A stretch of 64,000 nt of DNA from Sphingosinithalassobacter tenebrarum (lineage in GTDB: Bacteria > Pseudomonadota > Alphaproteobacteria > Sphingomonadales > Sphingomonadaceae): NCBI RefSeq assembly GCF_011057975.1, contig NZ_CP049109.1, positions 3,689,001 through 3,753,000 on the forward strand, in the 5' to 3' direction. A model generated the notes under the pieces. It worked only from the letters and a program-made list of their open reading frames with translations. It searched no databases and was not told where the DNA came from. A program made the translations under genes and the position numbers. Every line of letters starts with the position of its first letter. Within the stretch, counting starts at the first letter, position 1. Shown piece after piece: positions 41,857 through 52,784 of this stretch.

Positions 41857-44328
41857 ATGATCGAATTCCTGCTGATCGTCGGCGGTATCCTCATATTCGT
41901 CACGTTGAACGATCGCATCACGAGATTGCAGCGCGAAGTCGCAGGGTTGCGGGACGCGCTGGCGAGAAGCGACCGACCGGAAGTGCCGGCCCGCCGGGAG
42001 GCGACACCCACGCCGCCTGTGCCGGCGCCAGACATGCCGCAGCCCGCTCCGGCCGCCCGCACCGCGACGACCAGAACCCCGGCGAGGAACCGGGCGCTGC
42101 CGCGGCTTCCCGAATTCAGCTTCGAAAGCCTGGTGGGCGGGCAGTTGCCGATCTGGGTCGGCGGCGCGGCACTGGTGCTGGCGGGTTTCTTCCTCGTCCG
42201 GCTGACGATCGAGAGCGGGCTGCTCGGGCCGGTTGCCCGCACTTCGCTTGCGGCGCTGTTCGCCCTCACCCTCGTCGTGGCAAGCGAGTTCACGCATCGC
42301 TTCGCCTGGACGCGCGACGATCCCCGCGTTGCCCAGGCATTTGCCGGTGCGGGCGTGGCAAGCGGGTACGGCACGCTCTACATCGCCGCCGCGCTGTACG
42401 ATCTGGTCGCGCCGCTGCCTGCCTTCGTTACCATGCTCGTGATTACGGGCGGCGCGCTGGCGCTGGCACTGCGGCACGGCCCGCCGACTGCAGTGATGGC
42501 GCTGGCGGGCGGCTTCGCGGCGCCGCTTGTGGCCGGATATGACGCCGCGGGAATCGGACCGCTGCTCGTCTATCTGGCGCTGTTCATCGCCGCCCTGTTC
42601 GGGCTGGCGATGCATCGCGGCTGGGGCTGGCTGGCGCTCGCTGCGGCGGCGGCGGGGTTCGGCTGGGTCAACTTCCTCCTGTACGCGCTCGCCCCGCAGC
42701 ATCTTGCCGGGCTTGGCGCCTTTGTCGTGTTGCTCGCGGCGGCTGCGGGCGCAGCGTTCCCGGCAACCGGCCTTACTGACGTCCGACTACGGCTGGCACC
42801 GCTGCTAGCCGGATTCGTGCAGCTCATGTTTCTGGCGCCCGTGCTGAACTTCGACGGCCTGGCCTGGGGCTTCTATCTCATACTGGCCGCCGCGACGCTG
42901 TTCCTCGCATGGCGCGACACCCGCTATCTGCCCGGCGCGATCGTCGCGCTGGCACTGATGCTGATGCTCGAGGCACTCGGCCTAGGCCCGCCGGATCGCA
43001 CGGCGACGGCAATCGCCGCACTGGTCGCAACCGCGCTGTTCGCGCTTCCGGCGCATTTGCTGCTGGGCCGCGCGCCGGGCTGGACGATACTCGCTGTCGC
43101 GGGCACCGGCGGTCCGTTGCTGATCGCCCAGATTTTCGCCCCCGCCCTGCTTCCTGTGGGCGCGTGGATCGCGCTTGCGCTGACAGCGGCAGCGCTGACC
43201 CTTTGGGTCGGCTGGCGCGTACGCGACACCGCGGGCAATGCCGCGATCACGGGCGCAACCTGTCTCGCCGGATTGCTTGCCGCGATCGGCCTGGGTCAGG
43301 CCGTCCCGTTCGAATGGCTCAATCTTCCCGTGGCGCTGATCATGCTCGGCCTCGGCGGATGGGCGCGCCTGCTTGACCGGCAGACGCTCTTCCTGCTGCC
43401 CGCCATCGCCTTCGCCGGGGCGCTGCTCGTCGCGCTGCCGGTGCTCTGGCCGTTGCTGGAGGCTGCGGCGCGCTCGCTCGCCGGCGCGAAGCTGCCCTAT
43501 CCGCTACTCCCCGGCGCAGGCGACACGGCGCGCATGCTGCTCGCTCCGGCGCTGGCGGCGGCGTGGCTGTTGCGGGATGCGCGCCAGTTCGGTCGCGCCC
43601 GCGCCGCCGCGGCTTTCGCAGCGCTCTTCGCCGGGCTGCTGACGCTCTATGTCGTGGCGAAACAGCCGCTCGCGCTAGCCGACGAATCCGATTTCCGCAG
43701 CTGGGGCTTTTTCGAACGCGCCGCGATCACGCAGGTGCTGCTTGCCGGCGGCTGGGCCTTGTCGCGCGGATCGCGTTGGAGCGCGATCGGCAAAACCCTG
43801 CTGGCGATCGGCTGTTTCCGCCTCGTCTGGTTCGACTGGCTGATGCTCAATCCCGCGCTCCTCCCGCAATCGGTGGGGTCGCTCCCGCTGCTCAACCTGC
43901 TGGTCATCCACCTCGCGCTCGCCGCCTTCTGGCTGTGGTGGCCCGTCAGACGCGCGCTGCGCCCCGCCGCCGCAATCGCGACGATCGCCGCGCTGCTGGG
44001 CGCGGTCCGCCAGGCAAGCCACGGCGCCATCCTGACAGGGCCCGTCACCACGGCGGAAAATGGCGGCTATTCGGCTGTACTGTTGCTTCTCGCGCTGTTC
44101 TGGCTGTGGCGGGGCATTCGCGGCGAGACGCGCGACCTTCGCGTGTTCGGGCTCGGCCTGCTGACCATCGTCACCTTCAAGGTATTCCTGATCGATGCCG
44201 CCGCGCTCGACGGCGTGTTGCGCATCCTTTCCTTCCTCGGCCTCGGGCTGGGATTGATCGCGATCGGCTGGGCCTATGGCCGTTTCCTCGGCGGGCAACG
44301 CCAGCGAAGCGCCGCGCCCGAAAGCTGA
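41857..44328 (+). CDS. DUF2339 family large membrane protein
   Basis: 823 residues. A short N-terminal membrane segment and coiled coil (ILIFVTLNDRITRLQREVAGLRDALARS) is followed by a Pro/Ala-rich linker, then the conserved FSFESLVGGQLPIWVGGAALVLAGFFLVRLTIE start of the family. About twenty or more membrane helices fill the rest, and a VFLIDAA(A)LDGVLRILSFLGLG segment typical of DUF2339 ends it. The function is unknown; the fold is thought to be transporter- or glycosyltransferase-like. It stops 4 bases from the convergent DUF6456 gene. Confidence 0.88.
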   Translation: MIEFLLIVGGILIFVTLNDRITRLQREVAGLRDALARSDRPEVPARREATPTPPVPAPDMPQPAPAARTATTRTPARNRALPRLPEFSFESLVGGQLPIWVGGAALVLAGFFLVRLTIESGLLGPVARTSLAALFALTLVVASEFTHRFAWTRDDPRVAQAFAGAGVASGYGTLYIAAALYDLVAPLPAFVTMLVITGGALALALRHGPPTAVMALAGGFAAPLVAGYDAAGIGPLLVYLALFIAALFGLAMHRGWGWLALAAAAAGFGWVNFLLYALAPQHLAGLGAFVVLLAAAAGAAFPATGLTDVRLRLAPLLAGFVQLMFLAPVLNFDGLAWGFYLILAAATLFLAWRDTRYLPGAIVALALMLMLEALGLGPPDRTATAIAALVATALFALPAHLLLGRAPGWTILAVAGTGGPLLIAQIFAPALLPVGAWIALALTAAALTLWVGWRVRDTAGNAAITGATCLAGLLAAIGLGQAVPFEWLNLPVALIMLGLGGWARLLDRQTLFLLPAIAFAGALLVALPVLWPLLEAAARSLAGAKLPYPLLPGAGDTARMLLAPALAAAWLLRDARQFGRARAAAAFAALFAGLLTLYVVAKQPLALADESDFRSWGFFERAAITQVLLAGGWALSRGSRWSAIGKTLLAIGCFRLVWFDWLMLNPALLPQSVGSLPLLNLLVIHLALAAFWLWWPVRRALRPAAAIATIAALLGAVRQASHGAILTGPVTTAENGGYSAVLLLLALFWLWRGIRGETRDLRVFGLGLLTIVTFKVFLIDAAALDGVLRILSFLGLGLGLIAIGWAYGRFLGGQRQRSAAPES

Positions 44329-44332
44329 CACA

Positions 44333-44815
44333 TCAGGGCAGGCGATAATGGTCAGCGAGGCGGTCCAGCGCGATGCCGAGCACCAGCTTGCCCGCGCGCG
44401 CCGGCCATCCGAGCCCCTTTTCGGCGGCCGCCAACCCTTCGCAGGCGCAAACCACGCGCCACAAAATATCTGACAGGCCCGGCCCCGCCGCGGCCATCGC
44501 CGCGTCGAAGCGGCGCTTCGCCGCGATCTGGGCGAGAGTCGGATCGAGCGGCGCATCCGGTCCGCGCCGCCCCCGTCCGGCCGGGGCGGCATCCCATGTC
44601 ATGGTCACGCGCGCGCCAAGCGCGGCGGTTTCGTAATCGGCGCGCAGCCGCTCGCCGGCCTCATGTTGCCGCGTGCTCACCAAGTTGCGCGCCTTCAGCC
44701 AGGAGAGCGGCGACTCGGCAAGGTTCACCGTCACGCCGCGCCGCCCCCTGCCGGGCGCCTCGCTGCGCACGCGACCCGTGGCGCCGTCGATCTCCCGCTC
44801 GGCCAGTTTGCGCAT
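44333..44815 (-). CDS. DUF6456 domain protein, candidate GTA regulator
   Basis: 160 residues. The DUF6456 pattern fills the second half: ESPLSWLKARN, HEAGERLRADYETAALGARVTMTWDA, AAAGPGLSDILWRVVCACEGLAAAEKGLGWPARAGKLVLGIALDRLADHY. From memory, proteins with this domain include the GafA/GafY-type activators of gene transfer agents; I could not verify this. It is divergent from an XRE gene, with a motif shared with the GTA promoter between them. That makes a regulator role plausible. Confidence 0.78.
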   Translation of the reverse strand: MRKLAEREIDGATGRVRSEAPGRGRRGVTVNLAESPLSWLKARNLVSTRQHEAGERLRADYETAALGARVTMTWDAAPAGRGRRGPDAPLDPTLAQIAAKRRFDAAMAAAGPGLSDILWRVVCACEGLAAAEKGLGWPARAGKLVLGIALDRLADHYRLP

Positions 44816-44880
44816 CCCTTGCTCCCGAATGTTGCGATTCGAAATTCCCTTGCCACGGCAGCCGCTTTGTAGGACAGCAT

Positions 44881-44900
44881 AAAAGTACCAATATGGTTAT
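44881..44900. promoter_or_regulatory. Shared 20-bp motif between the DUF6456 and XRE genes
   Basis: AAAAGTACCAATATGGTTAT on the plus strand, containing the palindrome ACCA-ATA-TGGT. It lies in the 99-base divergent region, 66 bases before the DUF6456 start and 15 before the XRE start. The similar motif at 40050-40069 has the same orientation relative to the GTA operon as this one has to the DUF6456 gene. Confidence 0.6.
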
Positions 44901-44914
44901 CGGGGAGATTGTCG

Positions 44915-45478
44915 ATGATCACGGCCATTAGGGAAGTGCGGCGCGCCAAGGGCCTGACGCTGGAGGACGTGGCGCGGCGCTGCGATCCCCCGACCACGGC
45001 ACAGACCATCGGCCGGCTGGAAACGGGAACGCGAACCGTATCGGTGGGCTGGCTAAACCGTATCGCTGCGGCGCTCGATGTCGACTCGGCCGATCTGGTG
45101 CGGATGCCCGACCGCCCCGAAGTGCCTGTCGTGGCTCAGCTCGACGCGCAGGGCGCGCAGGCCCCGCGACGGGAAGCGTCGGTCGCGCCGCCCCGACCGA
45201 CGCCGGGCATGGTGGCGCTGCGCGTTGCCAGCGGCGTCGGCGAATATCGCACCGGGGACGAAATATGGTGCGAACGGCTGGGCCCGGAGGATTTCAGCAC
45301 CGCACTCAATCGCGACATATTGGTGCCGCGCCCGGCGGGCCGGTTCCTGTTCGGTCGCCTGATCGGCCGCGAGAACGGCAAGCTGCACTTGCTGCCGCTC
45401 GGGGCCGGCGCGCGCCAGCAAGTGCTTTCCGACCCGCCCTGGATCGCCTGCGCGACGCGGCTGATCCGCGCATTGTGA
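44915..45478 (+). CDS. XRE-family repressor with S24-like C-terminal domain
   Basis: 187 residues from ATG 44915 (GGGGAG eight bases before). An HTH fills residues 1-60 (REVRRAKGLTLEDVARRCDPPTTAQTIGRLETG). A linker leads to a C-terminal half (about 95-187) with GEYRTGDEIWCERLGPEDFSTALNRDILVPRPAGRFLFGRLIGRENGKLHLLP, the beta pattern of LexA/CI-like S24 domains, without an evident catalytic serine-lysine pair. In Caulobacter an XRE protein (RogA) represses GTA activators; this one has similar genomic logic here. Confidence 0.85.
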   Translation: MITAIREVRRAKGLTLEDVARRCDPPTTAQTIGRLETGTRTVSVGWLNRIAAALDVDSADLVRMPDRPEVPVVAQLDAQGAQAPRREASVAPPRPTPGMVALRVASGVGEYRTGDEIWCERLGPEDFSTALNRDILVPRPAGRFLFGRLIGRENGKLHLLPLGAGARQQVLSDPPWIACATRLIRAL

Positions 45479-45544
45479 CATCGCTCTCATGCTTCGGCGG
45501 GTCGCCGGCGCGCTTCACAAACATTCTGCGGCCTTGCGGCGCCT

Positions 45545-47962
45545 TCACTCGTAGCGGAGCGCACGAGCGGGCTCGGCACGCGCCACCTTCCAGCTCTGGC
45601 CGATGATCGTGAGCACCGCGATCAGCGTGGCAACCGCCGATGCCAGTAGGAAATAGAACGGCGAGAGGGCGACGCGATCGTCGAACCCGGACAGCCAGCT
45701 GCGCAGTGCGAACCAGGCGAGCGGCCAGGCGATCAGATTGGCCAGCAACACGGGTTGCAGAAAGCGCCCGAGCAACAGGCGCAGCACGTCGCCAGTCGAC
45801 GCGCCAAGCGTCTTGCGGATACCGATTTCCTTGATCCGCCGCGTCGTATCGAACGCCGCGAGCCCGTAAAGGCCGATACAGCCGATCAGCACCGCCAGCG
45901 CCGCGCCCAAGGTGAAGATGTTCGCACGCTGCGCATCCTGCTTGTAATAGCTCTCGTACAGCGACTGATCGGCGGTTTGGCCCTTGAACGGGACGCCCGG
46001 GGCGATGCGCTTCCAGGTCGCCTCAACCGCGGTTTCGATCTGTGCCGGCGAAGCGTTGCGATAGCGAATGGTTGCCAGCGGCCCTCTGGGGTGCACCGTA
46101 TCGAGCATGTACAGCGTCGGGCGCACGCTCTGGCGCGGCGTATCGAAGCGCATATCCTCGACCACCCCAACCACGCGACTGTCGCGGTCGCTGCCGTTGC
46201 TGATCAATGCACCCACGGCGGCTTGCGCGTCCGCAAAGCCCAGGTCATCCACCGCCGTCGCGTTTAGTACGACGTTTCGGGCACCGCGCTGCTCCTCGGA
46301 CGCGGTGTCGTCGCTCGCGCGATTGGCGGCGTCGAACAAGCGCCCGGCGAGCAATCGCGCACCGAAGGTGGCGAAATAGTCTTCGCCAACCGGCACCCAC
46401 AGGACCGAAGGCGACGGACCGTCCTGATCGATGCGATGGAAGTTGCTCGAATTGGTTTCGAACTGCCGTCCCGGCGCGTTGTTCGCACGCGTGACCGAGG
46501 TGACGCCGGGAAGGCGGGCAAATTCGCGGAGCAACGCGTCCTGTTGCTGCTGATCGGCATTGACATAGGAGGACACGACGAACAATCCGTCGCGGTGGAA
46601 GCCGATATCGGCCGAGCGGATATGCGCCATTTGCGCGATCATCACCGTGGTGCCGATCGCAAAGAGGATCGCAATTCCGAACTGCAGCACCACCAGGCCC
46701 TGACGCAACCGCGTACCCGCGCGGCCACCGCCCGGCGCGCGCGCCGAGGCAAGGACCGACGCCGGGCGGAAACCCGACAGCGCGAGCGCAGGATAGGCTC
46801 CGGCGATCAGCCCGACCACCAGTACCAGCGCGACGAGCGGCATCAGGACGCCGCCGCTGCCGAGATAGGCGATTTCGAGGCTGCTGCCGCCGGCTGCGTT
46901 CACGAAGGGCAATGCCAGCTCGGCCAGTGCCAGGCCGATCAGCGCCGCAAGCGCCACCGTCGCCACGGCTTCACCCATGAACTGGCGGATCAGCCCGGCA
47001 CGGCTTGCACCCAGCACCTTGCGCAAGGCGACTTCGCGTGCCCGCAGTCCCGATCGAGCGGTGGCCAGGTTTACATAGTTGAAAATCGCGATGAGCAGGG
47101 TGAGCAACCCGACAACCGCCAGCGTTGTCACCATTGCCCGGTCCGCGGGCGCGAGAAGATGAAGATCGCCCACCGGCAGGATCGATTGTCGAAACGTCTT
47201 CGAAACCGGATTCGAGAAATTGCCGTCCGCGCCGGCATGCCGCTCGATGAAGTCGGGAAGCTTGGCCGCAAAGGCCTCGGCGGCCGCCGCATCGCGAAAC
47301 TGCAGAAAGGTGAGCAGGTTCGAGCTGCCCCAATGGTCATAGACTTCCGACCCGAAACGCTCGCGCAGAAAGGGTACGAACATCGTCGTGTCGAAGGTGC
47401 TGTTGGGCGGCAGATCATGGATGACAGCCCCCACCTTGTAGCGATAGGGCTCACCGTTGAGATCGAGCGCGAGCGTTCGTCCGATCGGCGACTCCTCGCC
47501 AAAATATCTGCGCGCGATGCTTTCGGTCAGGACCAGCCCGTCCGGGTCCGCCAAAGTGGCCGTCGGATCGCCGGCGATGACCGGATATCCGAAGAGTTCG
47601 AAATAGTTGGCGTCTACAGCCGCGAGGTCTTCCGACGCGGCCCGATCTCCATCGCGGACTGCGGCCGAAACCCCCTGAAACCGCGTACCTACCAGATCGG
47701 GGAAATCGGCCTGCAGTTCGTCCAGCTCGCCCTGCATCGTCCAGGGACTCGGTTCGTCGGAGACACCGGGGAAGAAATACTGCTCCTGGATCAGCCACAG
47801 ATTCTGCGACCCCGGAAAATTATCATAGCTCTTCTCGAACCGCACGAAGAGGAACAGCACCAGGAACACCGCGATGCCGAGCGCGAGCCCGCCAATGTTG
47901 AGCAGCGCATAGAGCTTGTGCCGGGTGAGCGCACGATAGAAGGTCAGCAGGCCGCTGGACAT
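45545..47962 (-). CDS. MacB-like ABC transporter permease (FtsX/MacB type)
   Basis: 805 residues from ATG 47962. The N-terminal helix (LYALLNIGGLALGIAVFLVLFLFV) and a periplasmic MacB_PCD domain are followed by three helices near residues 280-430 (ATARSGLRAREVALRKVLGASRAGLIRQFMGEAV), then a second periplasmic domain and helices at the end, ending in LIAVLTIIGQSWKVARAEPARALRYE. Two FtsX halves give a full permease of about 800 residues, as in antibiotic-peptide exporters. It is the last gene of an operon with an ATPase and an adaptor. Confidence 0.9.
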   Translation of the reverse strand: MSSGLLTFYRALTRHKLYALLNIGGLALGIAVFLVLFLFVRFEKSYDNFPGSQNLWLIQEQYFFPGVSDEPSPWTMQGELDELQADFPDLVGTRFQGVSAAVRDGDRAASEDLAAVDANYFELFGYPVIAGDPTATLADPDGLVLTESIARRYFGEESPIGRTLALDLNGEPYRYKVGAVIHDLPPNSTFDTTMFVPFLRERFGSEVYDHWGSSNLLTFLQFRDAAAAEAFAAKLPDFIERHAGADGNFSNPVSKTFRQSILPVGDLHLLAPADRAMVTTLAVVGLLTLLIAIFNYVNLATARSGLRAREVALRKVLGASRAGLIRQFMGEAVATVALAALIGLALAELALPFVNAAGGSSLEIAYLGSGGVLMPLVALVLVVGLIAGAYPALALSGFRPASVLASARAPGGGRAGTRLRQGLVVLQFGIAILFAIGTTVMIAQMAHIRSADIGFHRDGLFVVSSYVNADQQQQDALLREFARLPGVTSVTRANNAPGRQFETNSSNFHRIDQDGPSPSVLWVPVGEDYFATFGARLLAGRLFDAANRASDDTASEEQRGARNVVLNATAVDDLGFADAQAAVGALISNGSDRDSRVVGVVEDMRFDTPRQSVRPTLYMLDTVHPRGPLATIRYRNASPAQIETAVEATWKRIAPGVPFKGQTADQSLYESYYKQDAQRANIFTLGAALAVLIGCIGLYGLAAFDTTRRIKEIGIRKTLGASTGDVLRLLLGRFLQPVLLANLIAWPLAWFALRSWLSGFDDRVALSPFYFLLASAVATLIAVLTIIGQSWKVARAEPARALRYE

Positions 47963-47978
47963 GTCGGTCTTCTCCGGT

Positions 47979-48662
47979 TCAGGCGGCGAGGCGCGCGGAG
48001 GCAAGGATCTTGCCGTCGAGCATATGGACGGTGCGCTTGGCGAAATCGGCATGCGCGGGCGAATGGGTGACCATGACGATCGTCGTCCCTTCGCGATTGA
48101 GTTCGGCAAGGATGTCCATCACCTGCGCACCGTTTTCGGTGTCCAGATTGCCGGTCGGCTCGTCGGCGAGGATCAACGAAGGCCGACCGACAATGGCGCG
48201 CGCGATCGCCGCGCGCTGCTGCTGTCCGCCCGAAAGCTGGTGCGGATGATGGCCGCGTCGATGGGCGATGCCGACCCGGTCCATCGCGGCTTCGACGCGG
48301 GCGCGCTTCTCGGCGCGCGGCAGGCTGCTATAGGCGAGGCCCAGCGCGACATTCTCGACGATGGTCAGTTCGTCGATCAGATTGAAGCTCTGAAAGACGA
48401 AGCCCAGCCGGTCGCGACGGAATTTGGCGAGTTCGGCCTCGCTGGTCGCGGCAAGATCGCGATCCTCGAACCAGTAATGTCCTTCGCTCGGCCGGTCGAT
48501 CGTGCCGAGAATGTTGAGCAGGGTAGATTTGCCGCAGCCCGACGGGCCCATGATCGCGACGAATTCGCCCTCGGCGACGTTGAGATTGATTTCGGCGAGC
48601 GCGGTGGTCTCGACTTCGTCGGAGCGGAAACGGCGGCTGACATGCTGGAGACGGATCATCAT
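47979..48662 (-). CDS. ABC transporter ATP-binding protein (MacB/LolD type)
   Basis: 227 residues. Walker A GPSGCGKST (39-47), Q-loop region FVFQSFNLI, signature LSGGQQQRAAIARA, Walker B LILADEPTGNLD and H-loop VTHSPAHA are all present and intact. The length and the NLD after Walker B are typical of the LolD/MacB group that powers FtsX-type permeases. It partners the downstream permease and the upstream membrane-fusion adaptor. Confidence 0.95.
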   Translation of the reverse strand: MMIRLQHVSRRFRSDEVETTALAEINLNVAEGEFVAIMGPSGCGKSTLLNILGTIDRPSEGHYWFEDRDLAATSEAELAKFRRDRLGFVFQSFNLIDELTIVENVALGLAYSSLPRAEKRARVEAAMDRVGIAHRRGHHPHQLSGGQQQRAAIARAIVGRPSLILADEPTGNLDTENGAQVMDILAELNREGTTIVMVTHSPAHADFAKRTVHMLDGKILASARLAA

Positions 48663-48668
48663 GAGCTC

Positions 48669-49967
48669 CTATCGGATGCGTAGCTGGTCGCGGGTTGCGT
48701 AGTCGTCGATCGAGCCGAGCACGATGCGCTCGCCCGGCGTGAGGCCGGAGGTGATTTCAACCTGTTCGGGATTGCGGCGGCCGACCGCGATACTGCGGCG
48801 GACGGCGCGATTGCCGTCGGCATCGACAACGAAGGCGATGGTGCCGCCGGCGTCGAGCCACGGCCCCGACGGCGCCACCACGGCACGCTGCGCGGCGCCC
48901 AGAACGAGCTTGCCATCGACGATCTGGCCGCGATTGAGCCCGTCGGGCGCGCGTTCGGCGAACACCAGCTCGATGCGGAAGCGGCCGTTTTCGACTTGCG
49001 GCAATATCTTCGAAACGGTCAGTGACACCTTGCGCCCGCCGATCTCGGCGGCGGCATGCTGGCCGATGCGGACGCGGTTGAGGTAGAACTGGTCGACATC
49101 GGCAACCAGCTTCCACGCGCCCTCGGAGTCGATCTGACCGATGCGGTCGCCGGGCTGGATCGCCTGTCCCGGCTGAACGGTGAACGCGGTCAGCCGCCCA
49201 CCGGCGGGCGCGCGGATAGTGAGCGCGTCGAGGCTCTGTTCCACCATTTCGAGACTTGCACGCAGCTGGCGCTGGCTCTGGTCGATCCGCGCCTCCTGAT
49301 CGGCGAGCGTGGCGAGTTCTGCGCGGCGTGCCACTTCGAGCGCCTCCACGCGCTCGCGCAAATAGGCGACGTCCTCGCGCAGCGGCCGCACCGCGGCTTC
49401 GTTGACGATATTCTTCTCGAACAACGTCTGTTTGACGTGGAGGTCATGTTCGGCACGGCGCAGCTGGTTGCGGGCATCGGCGAGCTCGCTTTCAGCCTGC
49501 TGGCGACTGCGCTGCACCGACAGCCGTTCGCCGCTGACATTGCTGAGCTGTCCGGCGATCCCGGCCGTACGGGTCGCCACGTCGCATTGCAGATCGGGAT
49601 TGACCAGCCGTACAAGCGGCTCGCCCGAGACGACCATCGCGCCGTCGCTCGCCACCAGCGCATCGACCTGCCCACCCGCCAGCGCCGAGACATAGACAGT
49701 GCGCAGCGGCGTCACCTCGCCGCGCAAGGGCACATAGTCGCGGAATGGCTCGCTCTCGACCGTGCCGATCCGCACGCTGTCGCGGTCGACCGTCACGGCA
49801 TTGGCGCCCGGCATCAGCAGATAGGCGACGACGAGCACGATCAACACGGCAAGCGCGATCGCCCCGCGTACCAGCAGCTTGCGCCGGCCGCGGCCGGGCC
49901 GCGCGATCCGCTGATCCATCGTCGCGCCCGAATGCGCGCTCGATGCTGTGGGAGTGTCCTGGTTCAT
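48669..49967 (-). CDS. HlyD/MacA-type periplasmic adaptor protein
   Basis: 432 residues from ATG 49967. An N-terminal membrane helix (residues about 29-50) precedes a lipoyl-like half and a long coiled coil (about 120-220, rich in Arg/Glu/Gln), then the second lipoyl half (TIRAPAGGRLTAFTVQPGQAI) and beta-barrel domain (VSLTVSKILPQVENGRFRIELVF), ending with ITSGLTPGERIVLGSIDDY. It would link the ABC permease to an outer-membrane channel, not encoded here. First gene of the operon, divergent from a two-component system. Confidence 0.92.
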   Translation of the reverse strand: MNQDTPTASSAHSGATMDQRIARPGRGRRKLLVRGAIALAVLIVLVVAYLLMPGANAVTVDRDSVRIGTVESEPFRDYVPLRGEVTPLRTVYVSALAGGQVDALVASDGAMVVSGEPLVRLVNPDLQCDVATRTAGIAGQLSNVSGERLSVQRSRQQAESELADARNQLRRAEHDLHVKQTLFEKNIVNEAAVRPLREDVAYLRERVEALEVARRAELATLADQEARIDQSQRQLRASLEMVEQSLDALTIRAPAGGRLTAFTVQPGQAIQPGDRIGQIDSEGAWKLVADVDQFYLNRVRIGQHAAAEIGGRKVSLTVSKILPQVENGRFRIELVFAERAPDGLNRGQIVDGKLVLGAAQRAVVAPSGPWLDAGGTIAFVVDADGNRAVRRSIAVGRRNPEQVEITSGLTPGERIVLGSIDDYATRDQLRIR

Positions 49968-50068
49968 CGCGGACAATGTAACGGACAACCGAACACTGAT
50001 CTAAACTATTGATATTACGATATTATGTGTCGTGCCAACGATCAATGTCAGGCCCGGACTGTACGTAC

Positions 50069-50084
50069 TGTCCGATTTCGGACA
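50069..50084. promoter_or_regulatory. Inverted repeat TGTCCGA-TT-TCGGACA before the response regulator gene
   Basis: A perfect 7-2-7 palindrome between the divergent adaptor and regulator genes, 12 bases before the regulator start, flanked by partially symmetrical GTAC-CTG sequence. Single GGACA half-sites occur at about 49970-49990 near the adaptor start. It is a likely operator of the Fis-domain regulator encoded next. Confidence 0.65.
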
Positions 50085-50095
50085 CTGTACCGGTC

Positions 50096-51353
<1,258 letters not shown>

Positions 51354-51364
<11 letters not shown>

Positions 51365-52550
51365 CAGGGTTCGCGTCCTGCTCAGCGCCACGCTACTCGT
51401 TACGGCGGGGGCGGGCGGCACGATCGCCTTGTCGCATGGCCTCTACGCCAATGCCGCGATCGCCGTAATCGCGCTCGTCCTGTTGACCGCCGGGCTCAAT
51501 ACCCTGCTTCAGCGCACGCCGCCGGCGGCGGCCGATCCGAAGGCGGAAACGACCATTCCCCTTCGCGATGCGCGCGAACAGCGGCGACTGCGCAGCCTGC
51601 TCGACCTCTCGCCCGCGCCTCTGCTCGCCCGCGAACCCGACGGACGGCTCTCCGCGATAAACCGCGCGGCGCGGCGGCTGTTCGGCGTCGACGACCGTAT
51701 CGAAGCACCGCCCGCCGAACTGGCGGCGGCGATCGCCAGCGCCGTCCCGGGACAGGCGATGACATTGCGGCTGACGCTGGACGATGCCGAGCGCGCCTTT
51801 GCGCTCACCACCGCCGATCTGGTCGCCGGCGCCAGCGGTACCCGGATTGCGGCGCTCGTCGATGTCGAAGCGGAGCTGAAGGCAGTCGAAGCGGCGACGC
51901 TGCGCGAACTGATGCAGGTGCTCAGCCATGAGATCATGAACAGCCTCACGCCCGTCGCCTCGCTCAGCCGCACCGCCGTCGACATTCTCGAGGATCCGGC
52001 GCCGGATCTGGATCACGCGCGCGATGCCATGCGGACCGTCGCTACGCGCACCGAAGGGTTGCAACGCTTCATTCTTGCCTATCGCGACATGGCGCGGTTG
52101 CCGCCGCCGGAGCTGCGCTCCGTTGCGCTGGCGCCGCTGCTCGACGATCTCGAGCGTCTGTTTTCGACGCACTGGGAAGGACGCGTCATGCTGTCGCTGG
52201 ACCGCAGCGGCGCGCCGCAGCATATTGTGGCCGACGACGATCAGCTCCATGCCGCGCTTTGGGCATTGCTGCAGAACGCCGCCGAAGCCGCCGGCGAACC
52301 GGGCCAGGTCCATGTGACCCTGTCGGCCGATGCCGCCGCCCTCCGCATTCGCATCGCCGACAACGGACCCGGGGTGGCACCGGAGAATCGCAATGCGATC
52401 TTCGATCTGTTCTTTTCGCAAAAGAGCGGCGGCAGCGGCATCGGACTGACACTCGCGCGGCAGATATTCCGCGCGCACAGGGGCGACCTGGTGCTTGGTC
52501 CGGCAGGCAACCCCGGAGCGGTGTTCGATGCGCAGTTGCCGCGCCGCTAG
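51354..52550 (+). CDS. NtrB-like sensor histidine kinase
   Basis: 398 residues from ATG 51354, overlapping the regulator gene. Two N-terminal membrane helices (about 8-26 and 31-50) with almost no periplasmic loop suggest sensing in the membrane, or of the transporter itself. A PAS-like domain follows (80-180). The H-box is LSHEIMNSLTPV with His192, and the ATPase domain has NAAEAAGEPG, DNGPGVAP and SGIGLTLARQI. It pairs with the response regulator and is likely to control the ABC export operon. Confidence 0.92.
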
Positions 52551-52784
52551 GCTGCAAGCGCGCACCCGGGGGCGCTCAGGCCAATGCGGCTGGGTCGCCG
52601 CCCCAGCGCGAAAATCCCAGAAACCGCGCTTTTCCGCGGCCTGTAATAGTGGACCACGCGGGACGAAACCGCGAACTGGGTTCTGACGGTCCCGCGCGTC
52701 CGTAAATCCGAGGCTGCTAAGTGGGTTGAGCGCGCGGAAGCGCTTCTTGCAACCGGCGCTTCCGCAAGCGCGGCGGCCGCCGAG

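Noticed and set aside
50000..50095. A TTGGCACG sequence on the minus strand, as a possible sigma-54 promoter for the adaptor gene
   Set aside because: The -12 part lacks the GC dinucleotide at the right distance, and the linked regulator has no GAFTGA loop.
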